From the NCBI GenBank assembly GCA_950022295.1, contig OX465597.1, positions 374,449,016 through 374,513,015 of the forward strand: a DNA stretch of 64,000 nt. The letters run 5' to 3'. Source of the DNA: Bromus sterilis (lineage: Eukaryota > Streptophyta > Magnoliopsida > Poales > Poaceae). A program made the position numbers and the translations under genes. Shown here in pieces: positions 54,528-64,000 of the stretch. Every line of letters begins with the position of its first letter. Position 1 is the stretch's first letter. Below the pieces are notes generated by a model, which ran no database searches, was not told the origin of the DNA, and saw only the letters and a list, made by a program, of their open reading frames with translations.

Positions 54528-55178
54528 GTGTTCATGGATAACACCGAGTACCTTGAAATGGTTTCTTTCTTACGTGCTGAAAGACTTGAAGAAAATGAGT
54601 CAAACTTCATTAGTTGGTACTTACGCCTTAGAGTCGTGCTCAAGAGAGCCAACCTTTCTTTCTTAACTAAAGAGCATGTGGGAAACCCTCCAGCAAACGA
54701 CATGGATGCACGAGCAGCGACTGATTATCAGAATCGTCGGAGGACATACGCCATAGCTAAAGGTGTCATAGAAACCAGCATTCCGCAAGACTTGCGTGAG
54801 GAATATGCTGAGTTGGATACATATGACATGATAGATGAGCTGAAGTCATTATACATGCATCGGTTTAGAGTTGCCAGATTTGAGTTAGAAAATGAGTTTC
54901 TCTCTACAAAGATGGAAGAAGGCTCTTGCCTGAAGGCACACTTGGCCAAGATGCATGAGATACATCTGAGCCTCGTAGATGACTTCGACTATTGGACCAC
55001 AGATGAGTCTACGATATACACGGTGTTGCACTCGCTTCCACCGAGCTATACAGACCATGTCCATGGCTATGTCGGCAGAGGTGAAAGCCTCGAGTTCTCT
55101 GACTTCATGGATAGACTCCAGTATCTGGAGGTCGACCCATTGAAGGAGAAGTTGTCGATGGAGAAGGTATATACTTGA
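54528..55178 (+). CDS. Gag-like protein of element G
   Basis: The ORF encodes 216 residues from MDNTEYLEMVSFLRAERLEE, the usual type of BARE/Angela Gag start. It has the helical core of Copia Gag (FISWYLRLRVVLKRANL, DLREEYAELDTYDMIDELK, LHSLPPSYTDHVHGY). No CCHC zinc knuckle and no protease follow; the frame stops at TGA 55176-55178, shortly after EKLSMEKVYT. A complete BARE Gag is longer, so this one is truncated or a compact non-autonomous form. It is intact and could assemble particles with help from an autonomous Angela/BARE element, such as the one at the left edge. Confidence 0.8.
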   Translation: MFMDNTEYLEMVSFLRAERLEENESNFISWYLRLRVVLKRANLSFLTKEHVGNPPANDMDARAATDYQNRRRTYAIAKGVIETSIPQDLREEYAELDTYDMIDELKSLYMHRFRVARFELENEFLSTKMEEGSCLKAHLAKMHEIHLSLVDDFDYWTTDESTIYTVLHSLPPSYTDHVHGYVGRGESLEFSDFMDRLQYLEVDPLKEKLSMEKVYT

Positions 55179-58130
55179 TATACTTTATAAATGTTTGTTC
55201 CCCTTTATACAACACTTGCAGTAAATGAGTATATGATACTTATTCTGTTTTATGAAAACAAGACCTGCCGTTGCATGGACGGGAAGAGGTGAAATCAAGG
55301 ATTGATGGATATCAAGTCAGTTGATGGCCAGCATGGATTCCGCCGAGATATCTATCATAGGAGATACCTAGAGTATTAGATACATCTTATGTAATCATTA
55401 TAGTATGAACACTTAGTTGTGTGTCTTGCATCTCGTGAGACAAAGTTATTCATGTAAAGAGACAAGTCATTTGTTCCATCTTTATGAATAAAAGCGTGCT
55501 TATACTTTGATTACGTCTTGATTTATGTTATGATAGAAAGCATTTATAATACTGCTAATATTTCCAAATGATATTCAATGTTTAAATGATAAAGTTGTCT
55601 TGATTACAACAAGTCAAAGATTTTATTGCATAAAGTGATTTCATAACTGATGAATTCATTAAATGTATGATCTACTAACTTGTGTATTCATTATCGAATG
55701 AAAGTCATAACTGGATTGCATGAGATGGATTAGATACACGATCTATGAACCTCTTCATTAAATATGACCATGACAAAGTTCTAGCAAGTAGAACTTGTGC
55801 CAATTATTATACATAAATGATGTACTAAATGGGCACGTGAGTTATCATTAAAGACTTCATATGATTAATTGAAAGCTTGTATTTAATTGAGATCATAAAA
55901 CTGAGATTCAGGAATCACAGTGTGAAGTAAGAATATAAGGATACAAATCACTAAGCTATGATCTGAGTGATAAGTATAAGTTGACATAATGGGAGACTTG
56001 TGGAAATTGTACCGTAAATTACGATGGAAGTTTAAAGTACTAGACTACTTAAACCATCCGTAGTCATACTAAACTGTAGTATGGTCTAAACGTTCTTTCC
56101 CCTTGCACTAAAATTATTAACGAACAAGGTTGTTTAATTCATTAAGTTAAAACACCCACTTCATGAATAGGAAACCATCATTAAGTTGTTTAATTTGAAT
56201 GAGACAAGATATCTCCATAATTGATGGTGTTATAAGGTTTCTTAAAGAAAGAATTTCTTTGTGATAAAGCTACAAGCAATTGAAATTACATATTCTCCCC
56301 GAATAGCAAAATTTGTGTTGCTTGATTGGTAGTGCGAGAAGAAGTCTCTCGACACGGATCCAATGGGAGATAATGGAAACTTTGACCAAGGTCTTGGACC
56401 TTGCCTTAAGAATATTAGAGTATTGCAACAGAAGCGTGTTCCGATGTAATGACGCTATATAAGGAAGGATATGCCAAAGACGATTGGTCTTGGTATATGA
56501 GTTGAAGCCTTAGTTGAATTTAGAAGGTTGTCATGAATACTTTCTGTATAGAACAATAATCATGAGTCTTCTTAATGACACAAAAGGAATAAAACTACTT
56601 GAAATACAAAGAATGATGGTAGCCTAGAACACGAGGAGAAATGAAATAATATCGATTTACATATAGGATGGCTCACGTTCTGTGAAATAAATCGGTTATT
56701 TCATATTCTTGACAAACTGGAAAGTTATTGATAATAATGTAACATGTATAAGGCATAATTTTGGTTCATAAAACGGTTATGACCAAAGTTCAATGGTGAT
56801 GACTGCGGAAACGTAGGAACACTTTAATCAATAAAATATTTCATTTACACTACAATGGACCATAGCCTGAAATTGCGTCTCATTCAAATTGGAATTTCAA
56901 AGTAAATTGCAATGGGCATGACGAAAGTTTATTTCCTTAAAAGGATGGACTATAGTACCTCAAGACAGGAACCCTCAAACTTGATTTGATCAAGTGATTT
57001 TTGTGAATGACCAAAATATTGAGTGGGCCTGCAGTTTCATGAAACCGAGTGGGAGCTTTGAAGACTTCTGGAAACTTAGAATGCAGAGCGCATTTTATGA
57101 GTGGGAGCTGTGGGAACATTGTCATTATGTAAGACATAGTAACAATACAATGACTTGATGAAAGCTGAACCACAAATATATGAGTATATGATGGATATAT
57201 TTGAGTGGGAGCATGATCATTATCTCAGACATGCATGTTATGACATATGTGGAGAATGATCACGTGTATGTATATATGGACATGCGAATGATATATGTAT
57301 ATGGAGAATCGTCTCATATGCACATATATGCATTATGATATATATATATATATAGGTTCTTGTAGCTAGAAATTATATAACGGATGAAATCCAAATATCA
57401 CAAGCAATGTCTTGATGGAAGAATAGAGATGCACCATGTACTAGGACATGTGATCTCATATGTACTTTGACATATGATTCTACCATATAACATGCATTGT
57501 GAATCCAACAACAGAATGACTCAAAAGTTCTTGGAAGAAGAACAGATTCCGATGTGCTTTAGGAGTAAAACACAGAATTTGAATAAAGTCCATGAATTGA
57601 GTATATGAGGAATACTGAGGACTATGCTCTAAAATATAGAAAGGATAATAGACTTGAATGTAATGCAAGATTACAATTGCAAGCCATATTATTGGCCTAT
57701 ATGGAATTAGAGACATCACCAAAGACATGAAAGAAATGTGAGCAAGATTCACGGCACTACAAACATAATACTACTTAAGAAAGTAGACATATGGATAAAA
57801 GTTTAGCGTAAGAAGTTTGGATTTCTGGCTGAGTGTATTTCCCAATATATGTGACGTTGGATAAGTCTTCTAAAGATTGAACCAAAGGATCACTAAAGGA
57901 TACTGTGAAATAATAGTCTCACTCTCCCGCGAAACTTATATCCAACCATTATATGATAATGAGTGGCATGTCAAACTAGTTGACCTATGCCAGTTGCGAA
58001 GGAAACATACGAATCTGAATCGGTGCAGTTCGTTGACGAACCCTCTTCCATGAGCAAGCATGATGAATGAACACTTATGTGATAAGATGGTTATGATCGA
58101 GAAAATGCGGCTGGATTATTAGCACTCTAG
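55179..58130 (+). other. Non-coding interior of element G, no pol
   Basis: About 3 kb, A/T-rich, with frames under 100 codons. I looked for integrase and RT motifs in all frames and saw none. GAGTGGGAGC occurs at about 57048, 57099 and 57203, resembling the purine tract GTGGGAGAC before the LTR. A TATATA run is at about 57338-57353. Confidence 0.7.
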
Positions 58131-58144
58131 TGCAAGTGGGAGAC
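58131..58144 (+). other. Polypurine tract of G
   Basis: GCAAGTGGGAGAC immediately before the 3' LTR, as in BARE elements. Confidence 0.8.
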
Positions 58145-59891
58145 TGTTGGATATATGCTCTAGAGGCAAATAATATATGATTATTCCAATATATCTAAGC
58201 AAGTTCATAACCAGTTTCATACCGTGCTAGAACTGTATCAGTGAAACAATGATACAAGTGTGGTATAGAAACCCCCAGAGTTCCTAGTTAGCCTCTATAT
58301 CAATAACTAGTTCATGGTCAACATGATGGTCGTGGTTTCACGATCATGGACAATTAAGTCTCTTGACTATGAGGTCACCTCACTGGATGAGTGACGTGAT
58401 GAACATTACCCAAAGAAAGCATTGCAGCATGATCAATCTTATGAAGGTTCAGTGTTGTAATTACATAACGTAGTAGACCATTCCTTTGACCGTGAGTACG
58501 TGCATAATTGCTATCTTCCCGGATGCTTTGACTTACATCCCACCACCTGACTGAAATATGCGGGTCATAACTGTTGTATCTTGGGTATTCCGAGGAGATA
58601 TGTTGAGGAGTATTTTTACAAGAGCGGGATTTGTCAATCCATGTGATGGATAGATACTCAGGGCCCACTCGGTGAGATTCCATCCATAAAGTCGCGCAAC
58701 GTGTGACTAGGTCACGGGGATGAATATCACGGAACGAGTGCATAAGGATTTTTCATAAAGAGGTTGAACCAGACATAGGATGTCGTTGATCGAATATCGG
58801 AAAAATCCAGTATCGATGACAAAGGTAATGCTATACGACGTAAGGTCCAATCGGTATTGATATCCGGAATGCACAGGGGTCATTATGGGCATCCAGGTCC
58901 CGCTGATGATCATTGACCATAGCCCCATCTCGGTCATGACTGGAGTGTTCTAGGACCGTAGGGTAACACACTTGAGGGCTCGATGAATTCGGAGACCTTT
59001 TCGGAACTATCGGAGTTACCGGAGAATAAAGGAAGCAACATCAGAAAAAGTTCCGTGTTGACCCAAAGGAGTTTCGAAGTGAGCCGGAAGGTGTTCCGAA
59101 GCACCGGGAGAAGGAATAATATGTTTTAGTTATTTATTAATTTAATTAATAATTAAAAAGATTTTATTTATAATTAAAAATGCTATGGGCTTTTTTATGA
59201 AAGAGGCCCATTAGGGGAAATAAAAGGGAAAAAAGAAAGAGAGAGAGAGGGAGGCGCCATGGGCCCTAGGGCCCATGAGGGGTGCACCCCCCTCCTCCCT
59301 TGGCCGGCCACCTCCCCCTAGCAAGGGACTTTAGTCCCACCTTGCTAGGGGAGAGGGGTTGACTCCCTCCCCTCTGCCTATATATAGATGGGCGGGGTGC
59401 ACATATTTAATACACATAAATTCGTGAGAAAATAAATATTACTCTGAATTGAGATCGGTTTTCTCCGGTCTTCTCCCCTTCCTCATCTCTTACACTGTGG
59501 GCTCCCTAGTGTGAGCTTGTAGTGGAATTGATGCATCTCTGCTAGAATCGGAGGTCGTCGTGCTGCCGAAGCTCCGTCCGGAGGTCTGCTTCCGCCACCT
59601 TCGCTGGATCGGAGATCGGAGGTTGGCATCGAGTCTCATACGTGTGCGAGTACTACGAGGTGCTACACGTGTGGCACTGCACCCATCCGGGTGCTCAACA
59701 CAGCCAGGGGGCTGTGAAACTTGTTCGACTACACTAGCCACGTTTGCGGGAACGTTTCCCGCGCAACGGACTACACACCGAGGTATGTTATTCCGCACTC
59801 CTTTCCGTTAAGGTAATACGGCTAGCTAGATCTTGGGTTATGAGAAACGCTAGTTAGGAAAAAAATGTGTTTTCCGCTGCGCACCCCAACA
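58145..59891 (+). repeat. 3' LTR of G
   Basis: 1747 bp, TGTTGGATATATGC to GCACCCCAACA. In the first 135 bp about eight differences from the 5' LTR are visible. A TATA box is near 59378-59390. Confidence 0.9.
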
Positions 59892-60055
59892 GAGCCCTGG
59901 TGGCCCCCTTGGCTGCCCCCTTCGCCTATTTATTCTACGTCCTCCAAAACCCTCGAGGACATAACCCCTTTTCGCGATCTCGCCTCTTTTCCGCCACCGC
60001 CACGCTTCCAAGATCGGGAGCACCAGAAGACCCCTCCCAGCACCCTGCCGGAGCT
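59892..60055 (+). repeat. 5' LTR of F, second segment
   Basis: Matches the A LTR after its GC-rich patch (CTTCGCCTATTTATTCT, AGATCGGGAGCACCAGAAGA). Interrupted by the CACTA element after CTGCCGGAG. Confidence 0.8.
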
Positions 60056-60089
60056 CACTACTAGGGAAATAGCTATACATGGAAAGCTT

Positions 60090-60413
60090 ATTAGTGGCGC
60101 ATTTTATATGTAATGCGCCACTATGTTGTAAGGGGTGGCGCACTGGTAAAAAATGCGCCACCTATAAGCCCTTATAGGTGGCGCATTTTCCAAAATGCGC
60201 CACCCCTAAGAGTGGTCCAACCCTGGATCCCCTTATACGTGGCGCATTTGGAGAAATGCGCCACCCCTAAGAACCTTATAGGTGGCGCATTTTGGAAATG
60301 CGCCACCCCTAAGAGCTTGCGCCACCCCTAAGGAATTATTAGTGACGCATCCAGAATCCGCCACCCATAAGCTCTTAGGGGTGGCGCATTTCCCATATGC
60401 GCCACTAATAACA
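60090..60413. repeat. Left sub-terminal repeats of the CACTA element (GTGGCGCATTT / AAATGCGCCAC)
   Basis: About fifteen copies in alternating orientation, forming many short hairpins, often linked by CCCCTAAGA or CTTATAGG. Sub-terminal repeats of CACTA elements are usually transposase-binding sites. Confidence 0.85.
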
Positions 60414-61175
60414 AAAAACTGGGCGGGAAAATTCCCAAATACACCCCCCCTGTGGACCGCCTTTTCAATTTGAAAAAAAATAAAAGAAAATGATAGAAAT
60501 GTCAAAAAAAGAAAAGAAAATAAGTTTTCCAAATGATATGTGGTCTAGTTGTTAGGAAAATTTACAAATATGAATTTCGACTTTTTTTGCAAAATCTCCC
60601 GAGAATTACGTAAAATGGGCTTAACTTTTGCATACGACCTCCGATGAAAAAGTTTTTTATATGAAAAATCATCTACTCGAAAAGTTATATCCAAATTCAA
60701 CTGGGTGTAACCCGTTGAACATTTTTAGAATCCTCAAAAACCTAACAGAAAAAAAGTTACGGGCGTTTGAAGATCTGGAGGCCCAAAAAAAGAGAAAAAA
60801 TTGAATTTTTTTTTGAACTTAGTAGTGGCGCATTTTGTATGAAATGCGCCACTACTAACAAATTTTTTTTAATTTTTTTTATTTTTTTAATTCAAAATAG
60901 GCTAGAGGAAAATTCGGGAAGTTAAAAAAAGTTAAAATTTTTATATAGTAACATTTAAAAAAATTTAAATTTTTTTTTTTATTTTTTTTTTAAAAAAATT
61001 CTAATTTTTTAAAAAAGTTCAAAAATATGCTAATGGTCCCATCGAGAAAGTTTCAAAAAAATGTTGGAAATTTTAGCACACCCATGAACGTTAACAAGGC
61101 CCTAGACATCAACATGGTTTAACAGGATTTATATGTTAGATATATCAACAAGTGCCTGCTAGGTGAGCTGGAGTG
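60414..61175. other. Interior of the CACTA element
   Basis: Very A/T-rich (long A and T runs at 60855-61015). One isolated inverted pair AGTGGCGCATTTTGTATG / AAATGCGCCACTAC is at about 60832-60856. No gene. Confidence 0.65.
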
Positions 61176-61183
61176 AGAGTTGA

Positions 61184-61250
61184 ATAGAACCGAGAAGTTA
61201 AGCGTGCTGGGGCTGGAGTAGTGCTAGGATGGGTGACCCTCGGGGAAGTT
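61184..61250 (+). ncRNA. 5S rRNA-like segment (internal promoter) inside the CACTA element
   Basis: About 66 bp closely follow the 3' two-thirds of plant 5S rRNA. It has AGTTAAGCGTGCT (61196-61208, box A), GTGCTAGGATGGGTGACC (about 61221-61238, intermediate element plus box C start) and CGGGGAAGT (61241-61249, end of box C). The upstream 5S sequence is only weakly recognisable (AGAACCGAG at 61187-61195) and the 3' end of 5S is absent. It is thus a partial gene, not a functional rRNA. It may come from a 5S-derived SINE or from capture of a 5S fragment. Whether RNA polymerase III can use it is unknown. Confidence 0.75.
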
Positions 61251-61424
61251 TGACCACGGAGGTTAGTTTGACATGAGATTAAGCATACTGATCGGGCATT
61301 AAGCATACTAACCTGAGATTAAGAAAAAATAAAAAAATAAAAAATAAAAAAAATAAAAAAAACTTTTCCAGATCCAGATCCAGATTCAAAATTCAAAATT
61401 TAATAGTGGCGCATTCTCAGAATG

Positions 61425-61560
61425 CGCCACCCCTAAGACTCTTATGGGTGGCGCATTTGGGCTTATAGGTGGCGCATTTCGAAATGCGCCACGCATAAGA
61501 TTCTTAGGGGTGGCGCATTTGAAATGCGCCACTAAACGCAAAAACAGTGCGCCACTATAA
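61425..61560. repeat. Right sub-terminal repeats of the CACTA element
   Basis: About eight copies of GTGGCGCATT / AATGCGCCAC in hairpin arrangement, the counterpart of 60090-60413. Confidence 0.85.
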
Positions 61561-61578
61561 GGCTATTCCCTAGTAGTG

Positions 61579-62748
61579 GAGGGAGGATTGACCTCCGGGA
61601 GCTTCTCCACCATCATGGACGCTTCCCGGATGATCCGTCTGTAGTCAACCTTGGACCATGGGTCCATGATCAGTAGCTATGTGATGTTTTCCTCCCCTCT
61701 TTATTCTTCATGGATTAGACCTTGTGAGCTGCCCTACATGATCAAGGCATATATGTAATTCTTTCTGCTGTTGCTATGCTGAGTTTGCTGGGATCTGATG
61801 GATTATGAGACTATGTTCAGATTGTGATTGAGTAATATATTTGGTTCTTATCTTTTATATTTTTTTTCTTCAATAATTCTTGCATGTTCTCCGTTGATGT
61901 TTATTGCTTTGGCCAAGTAGTAGGTACTGACTCCAAGAGGGAGCGTTATGCTTGATTGTGGGTTCATGCCCCCTGATGACTAGCTTGAGTGACAGAAACA
62001 TGAGTCTAGGGGATGTGTTGTTGCCACAAGGGTGAAATCAACGGTGCTTGTAACGGCGGCTGCAAATATTGTTTACTTTATGCAAAGTTCTTTTAATGAA
62101 GTTGTCTGTTGCTTTGGGTTTACACTTTGGGTGGGGCTCGCCACTTAATACCAGCGAGATGTTCTGGATAGATATCTAAAGGAAGATGATTAGTAGTAGA
62201 TGCAAATGGGTTTCGGTCTACTTATTTTGGCGTACCGCCCATGCTTTTGAGCCTCTTCCTTTCTTTGTAGCATAGTTAGCATTGGTTTGCGCCCGTAATC
62301 CTGTCAATTGCCCAGCTGTGATTTCTTTTCCTCGCATAGCAGTTTTATCGTCTTTTGGGAGAGAGACATCACTAGTGAACATAATGGGACCTCGGTCCAT
62401 ATTTCCACCACTGTTACACACTCAATTTACTTCCTGCTTTTACTTTCTAGTTATAGCTATCACTATCTATTATCTGTTGCGTTGATCCTTTGTAAACAGT
62501 AAGGCCGGAGATATTGACAATCTCTTCGTACTCGTTGGGAGCAAAGTTATTTGTATTTGTGTGCTTGTCCAAATAAAGTAAGCAACCTGAGGTTGTGAAC
62601 GGCTCCATTGTTCACTTTACCACCTACTTGAAGTTATCGGAGTCCTACGGGAGACGGTCTTAAACCTTGGTATCTTTGCCAAGGGAAATCTTGCTTCCAC
62701 ACTACATCCAACCTTTCACTTGGGGTAACCAACGTGGAGTTAGCATCA
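61579..62748 (+). repeat. 5' LTR of F, third segment
   Basis: Resumes at GAGGGAGGATTGACC and ends GTTAGCATCA. It matches A at about 6403-7530, with scattered differences and a diverged last 200 bp. Confidence 0.85.
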
Positions 62749-62757
62749 AACAATTTC

Positions 62758-62775
62758 TGGTGCCGTTGCCGGGGA
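62758..62775 (+). other. Primer-binding site of F
   Basis: TGGTGCCGTTGCCGGGGA, one base different from A and B. Confidence 0.85.
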
Positions 62776-62968
62776 CTCCGCTCTTCAAGATAGGCGAGTT
62801 GCACGCTATCTTTTATCTTTGCGTTTTAGTTTTGTTAGTTTCCCTTTCAATTTTTTGCTTTAGTGTCCTTTATCAAAAACCACAAAAAAGTTATTAACCT
62901 TGTTCTATTTTGTTTTCTTGTTTTAGTTGGTTTGCTTTGTCTTTGTGCCCACTGAAGCTATCTTCACC

Positions 62969-63451
62969 ATGGGCGTGGAACCACCCAAATATGGAAGGAT
63001 GGACATGTTTCACTTGGATCGTCTCCGATCAATTTTTGCTCGCGCTAAAAACCCAACCGACTTGGTTGAGGGAAAATCATTGGATGAGAATGCTCATTAT
63101 ACGCGGCACCGCCTATCTCAGAAAAGGAAACACTTATGGGACCAAATACAAACTTCTTATTGCTATGATGAGTGTTTATGCCACATTTATGATTTTACTT
63201 GCTGCTCTAATATAGATCGTAAACACCTTCCTTTCCAATGTCAGTTTAATGAGAATGAGATCCTATCCTCTTATGCTAAAGGTGTTTATGATTACTTTGA
63301 TGTTGAAGAGATTCAATAGTTTGTTGCTTTTAAGGGTGCTTATGAGATTGCTTATTTGATTGAAAGGTATTACAATACTATCCACAAGTCATGAAAACTT
63401 TGCAGTTCTTGCTTATTACTTTGAGAATTATGTTTGCAATGATTATATTGA
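62969..63451 (+). pseudogene. B-type unidentified ORF of element F, broken and cut by element H
   Basis: From the ATG at 62969 (MGVEPPKYGRMDMFHLDRLR) the frame runs 116 codons, to TAG at 63317-63319. In B this point reads on (DVEKTEEFVAFKGAYEI). After the stop, F continues in the same frame with similarity (FVAFKGAYEIAYLIERYYN), then shifts frame near 63390 (homologous to NFAVLAYCFENY in B), and is cut at 63451 by an LTR end. Over the first 110 residues F and B differ at only about a dozen positions. No known domain. See the intact copy in B for description. Confidence 0.65.
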
Positions 63452-64000
63452 TGTAACGACCCAATTCACATCGAATTGAAGTCTCTGTGCTCAAGTGCCA
63501 GTCCCTGGATCGAACTCGCTGGCACACACAGTATCATAGATGTATATCAAACTACAAGTGCATCATTAATACAACGTATGATCCAGAGTAAAACAACTAA
63601 CAAGTTGCATAGCTCAAGGCTAGCTCATTCAATATAAATAATAGAGGAAGCAAAATCAAGTAACGTGGAGTCCCATCAACAGCCACATGCGAACATGCTG
63701 AGTGTAGACTCGCAACCGCTAAACGCACCTTACTGGTCGTCTGAAAAACCTGCAACACCGAAGGTTACAGTCCGACAACGGGTCAATACATCTGATTTGT
63801 ACGGCAAGTGACACGGAAAAGTTTATATAAAGGACCTACAACTACATGCAAGGTGAGTCAAAGGAAAGGCTTATGGTTTTGTTTTGCAGAAAACCAATTT
63901 TCTTCTGAACTAAACTAGTCAAAATTTTAAGTTGAATTCTACCTGAAACACACAGCAACCCATGCTACTCTTTCCCACCAAAAATATTATTAAGTGTTCA
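63452..64000 (-). mobile_element. LTR of another retrotransposon (H), cut by the window end
   Basis: The similarity between F and B stops at 63451 and TGTAACGACCCAATTC begins. On the minus strand this reads GAATTGGGTCGTTACA, a common plant LTR 3' end. The left flank is ATTGA (63447-63451). No gene in the 549 bp visible. The orientation is inferred from the end sequence only. Confidence 0.55.

Larger units (their letters stand above)
35775..59891 (+). mobile_element. BARE-related Copia element G, gag-only, carrying two nested insertions
   Basis: The LTRs begin TGTTGGATATATGCTC and end GCACCCCAACA. The primer site is a TGGTATCATGAGC type and the purine tract is TGCAAGTGGGAGAC. Flanks GACCC (35770-35774) and GAGCC (59892-59896) differ at one base and are probably the decayed target duplication. 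Without the nested I and J it is about 8.2 kb. The interior has a Gag-like ORF and about 3 kb with no pol motif, so it is a non-autonomous relative of Angela/BARE. Confidence 0.85.
60056..61578. mobile_element. Small non-autonomous CACTA element
   Basis: The ends are CACTACTAGGGAAATAGC and, on the other strand, CACTACTAGGGAATAGCC: a perfect 13-bp terminal inverted repeat beginning CACTA. The uninterrupted LTR of A reads CCGGAGGGAGG; here it reads CCGGAG-CT-[element]-GAGGGAGG, giving a 3-bp duplication GAG with two extra bases (CT) on the left. It is 1523 bp with no transposase. About two dozen copies of GTGGCGCA or its complement crowd the two ends, as sub-terminal repeats do in this superfamily. 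It contains a 5S-like segment. Confidence 0.9.
35439..64000 (+). mobile_element. Athila-like Gypsy element F (B-type), heavily nested, 3' part outside
   Basis: The LTR starts at 35439 (TGATACGTCTCAAAC), is split by element G and by a CACTA element, and ends at 62748. A primer-binding site and a B-type ORF follow, and the ORF is cut at 63451 by element H. Removing the insertions gives an LTR of about 1.67 kb, close to A and B. The left flank is ATGAA; the other end lies outside the window. Confidence 0.8.

Noticed and set aside
55179..58130. Hidden pol in element G
   Set aside because: Only small frames on both strands and no RT or integrase motif seen; left as non-coding.
1..64000. Host genes, tRNA genes or full rRNA genes
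   Set aside because: No exon-intron gene with a recognisable product was found. tRNA-like sequences are only retroelement primer-binding sites. The sole rRNA similarity is the partial 5S segment at 61184-61250.

Overview
The window looks like intergenic DNA from a large grass genome, most likely wheat or another Triticeae. It is almost wholly nested LTR retrotransposons, with one CACTA transposon and one decayed Harbinger-type transposase. Grounds: an Angela/BARE-type Copia LTR, several Athila-like Gypsy LTRs starting TGATACGTCC with the primer-binding site TGGCGCCGTTGCCGGGGA, 5-bp target-site duplications, and no recognisable single-copy host gene. Element letters below (Z, A-J) are mine; no database search was possible.

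Left part (1-32261). 1-2621 is the 5' end of a minus-strand Angela/BARE-type Copia element. 2622-5903 is a Sirevirus-like Copia remnant (Z) with four polypurine tracts, a palindrome-rich LTR and an unidentified ORF broken by one TAG. A (5904-10411, plus) is an Athila-like element with only Gag-protease. B (10412-17797, minus) has closely similar LTRs and the same kind of 3' region as A but carries an unrelated, unidentified ORF. C (17798-32261, minus) is a more complete Athila-like element: gag, protease, RT-RNase H-integrase, then a coiled-coil ORF in the env-like position. C is dead (stops, frameshifts, altered catalytic residues) and is split by D (24856-30202), a non-coding LTR element with a perfect TSD. 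B's two flanks belong to A and to C and do not match, which suggests inter-element recombination.

Middle (32262-35438). A clean solo LTR (E, 32511-33915, TSD GCCAC) lies beside a PIF/Harbinger transposase pseudogene.

Right part (35439-64000). F, a B-type element, is the outermost layer. Its 5' LTR holds a BARE-related gag-only Copia element (G, 35775-59891) and a 1.5-kb CACTA element (60056-61578), and its internal ORF is cut by another LTR element (H, from 63452). G in turn holds a 4.8-kb solo LTR (I, in its 5' LTR, TSD ACGGG) and a Gypsy chromovirus-like element (J, 42808-53916, TSD GATTG) with 3.8-kb LTRs and a pol but no gag.

The most unusual items are a 5S-rRNA-like internal-promoter segment inside the CACTA element, the unidentified ORF shared by B and F, the coiled-coil/poly-Asn ORF of C, and several elements that keep only one part of the replication machinery (A and G gag only, J pol only, D nothing). 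Such elements would depend on proteins supplied in trans.
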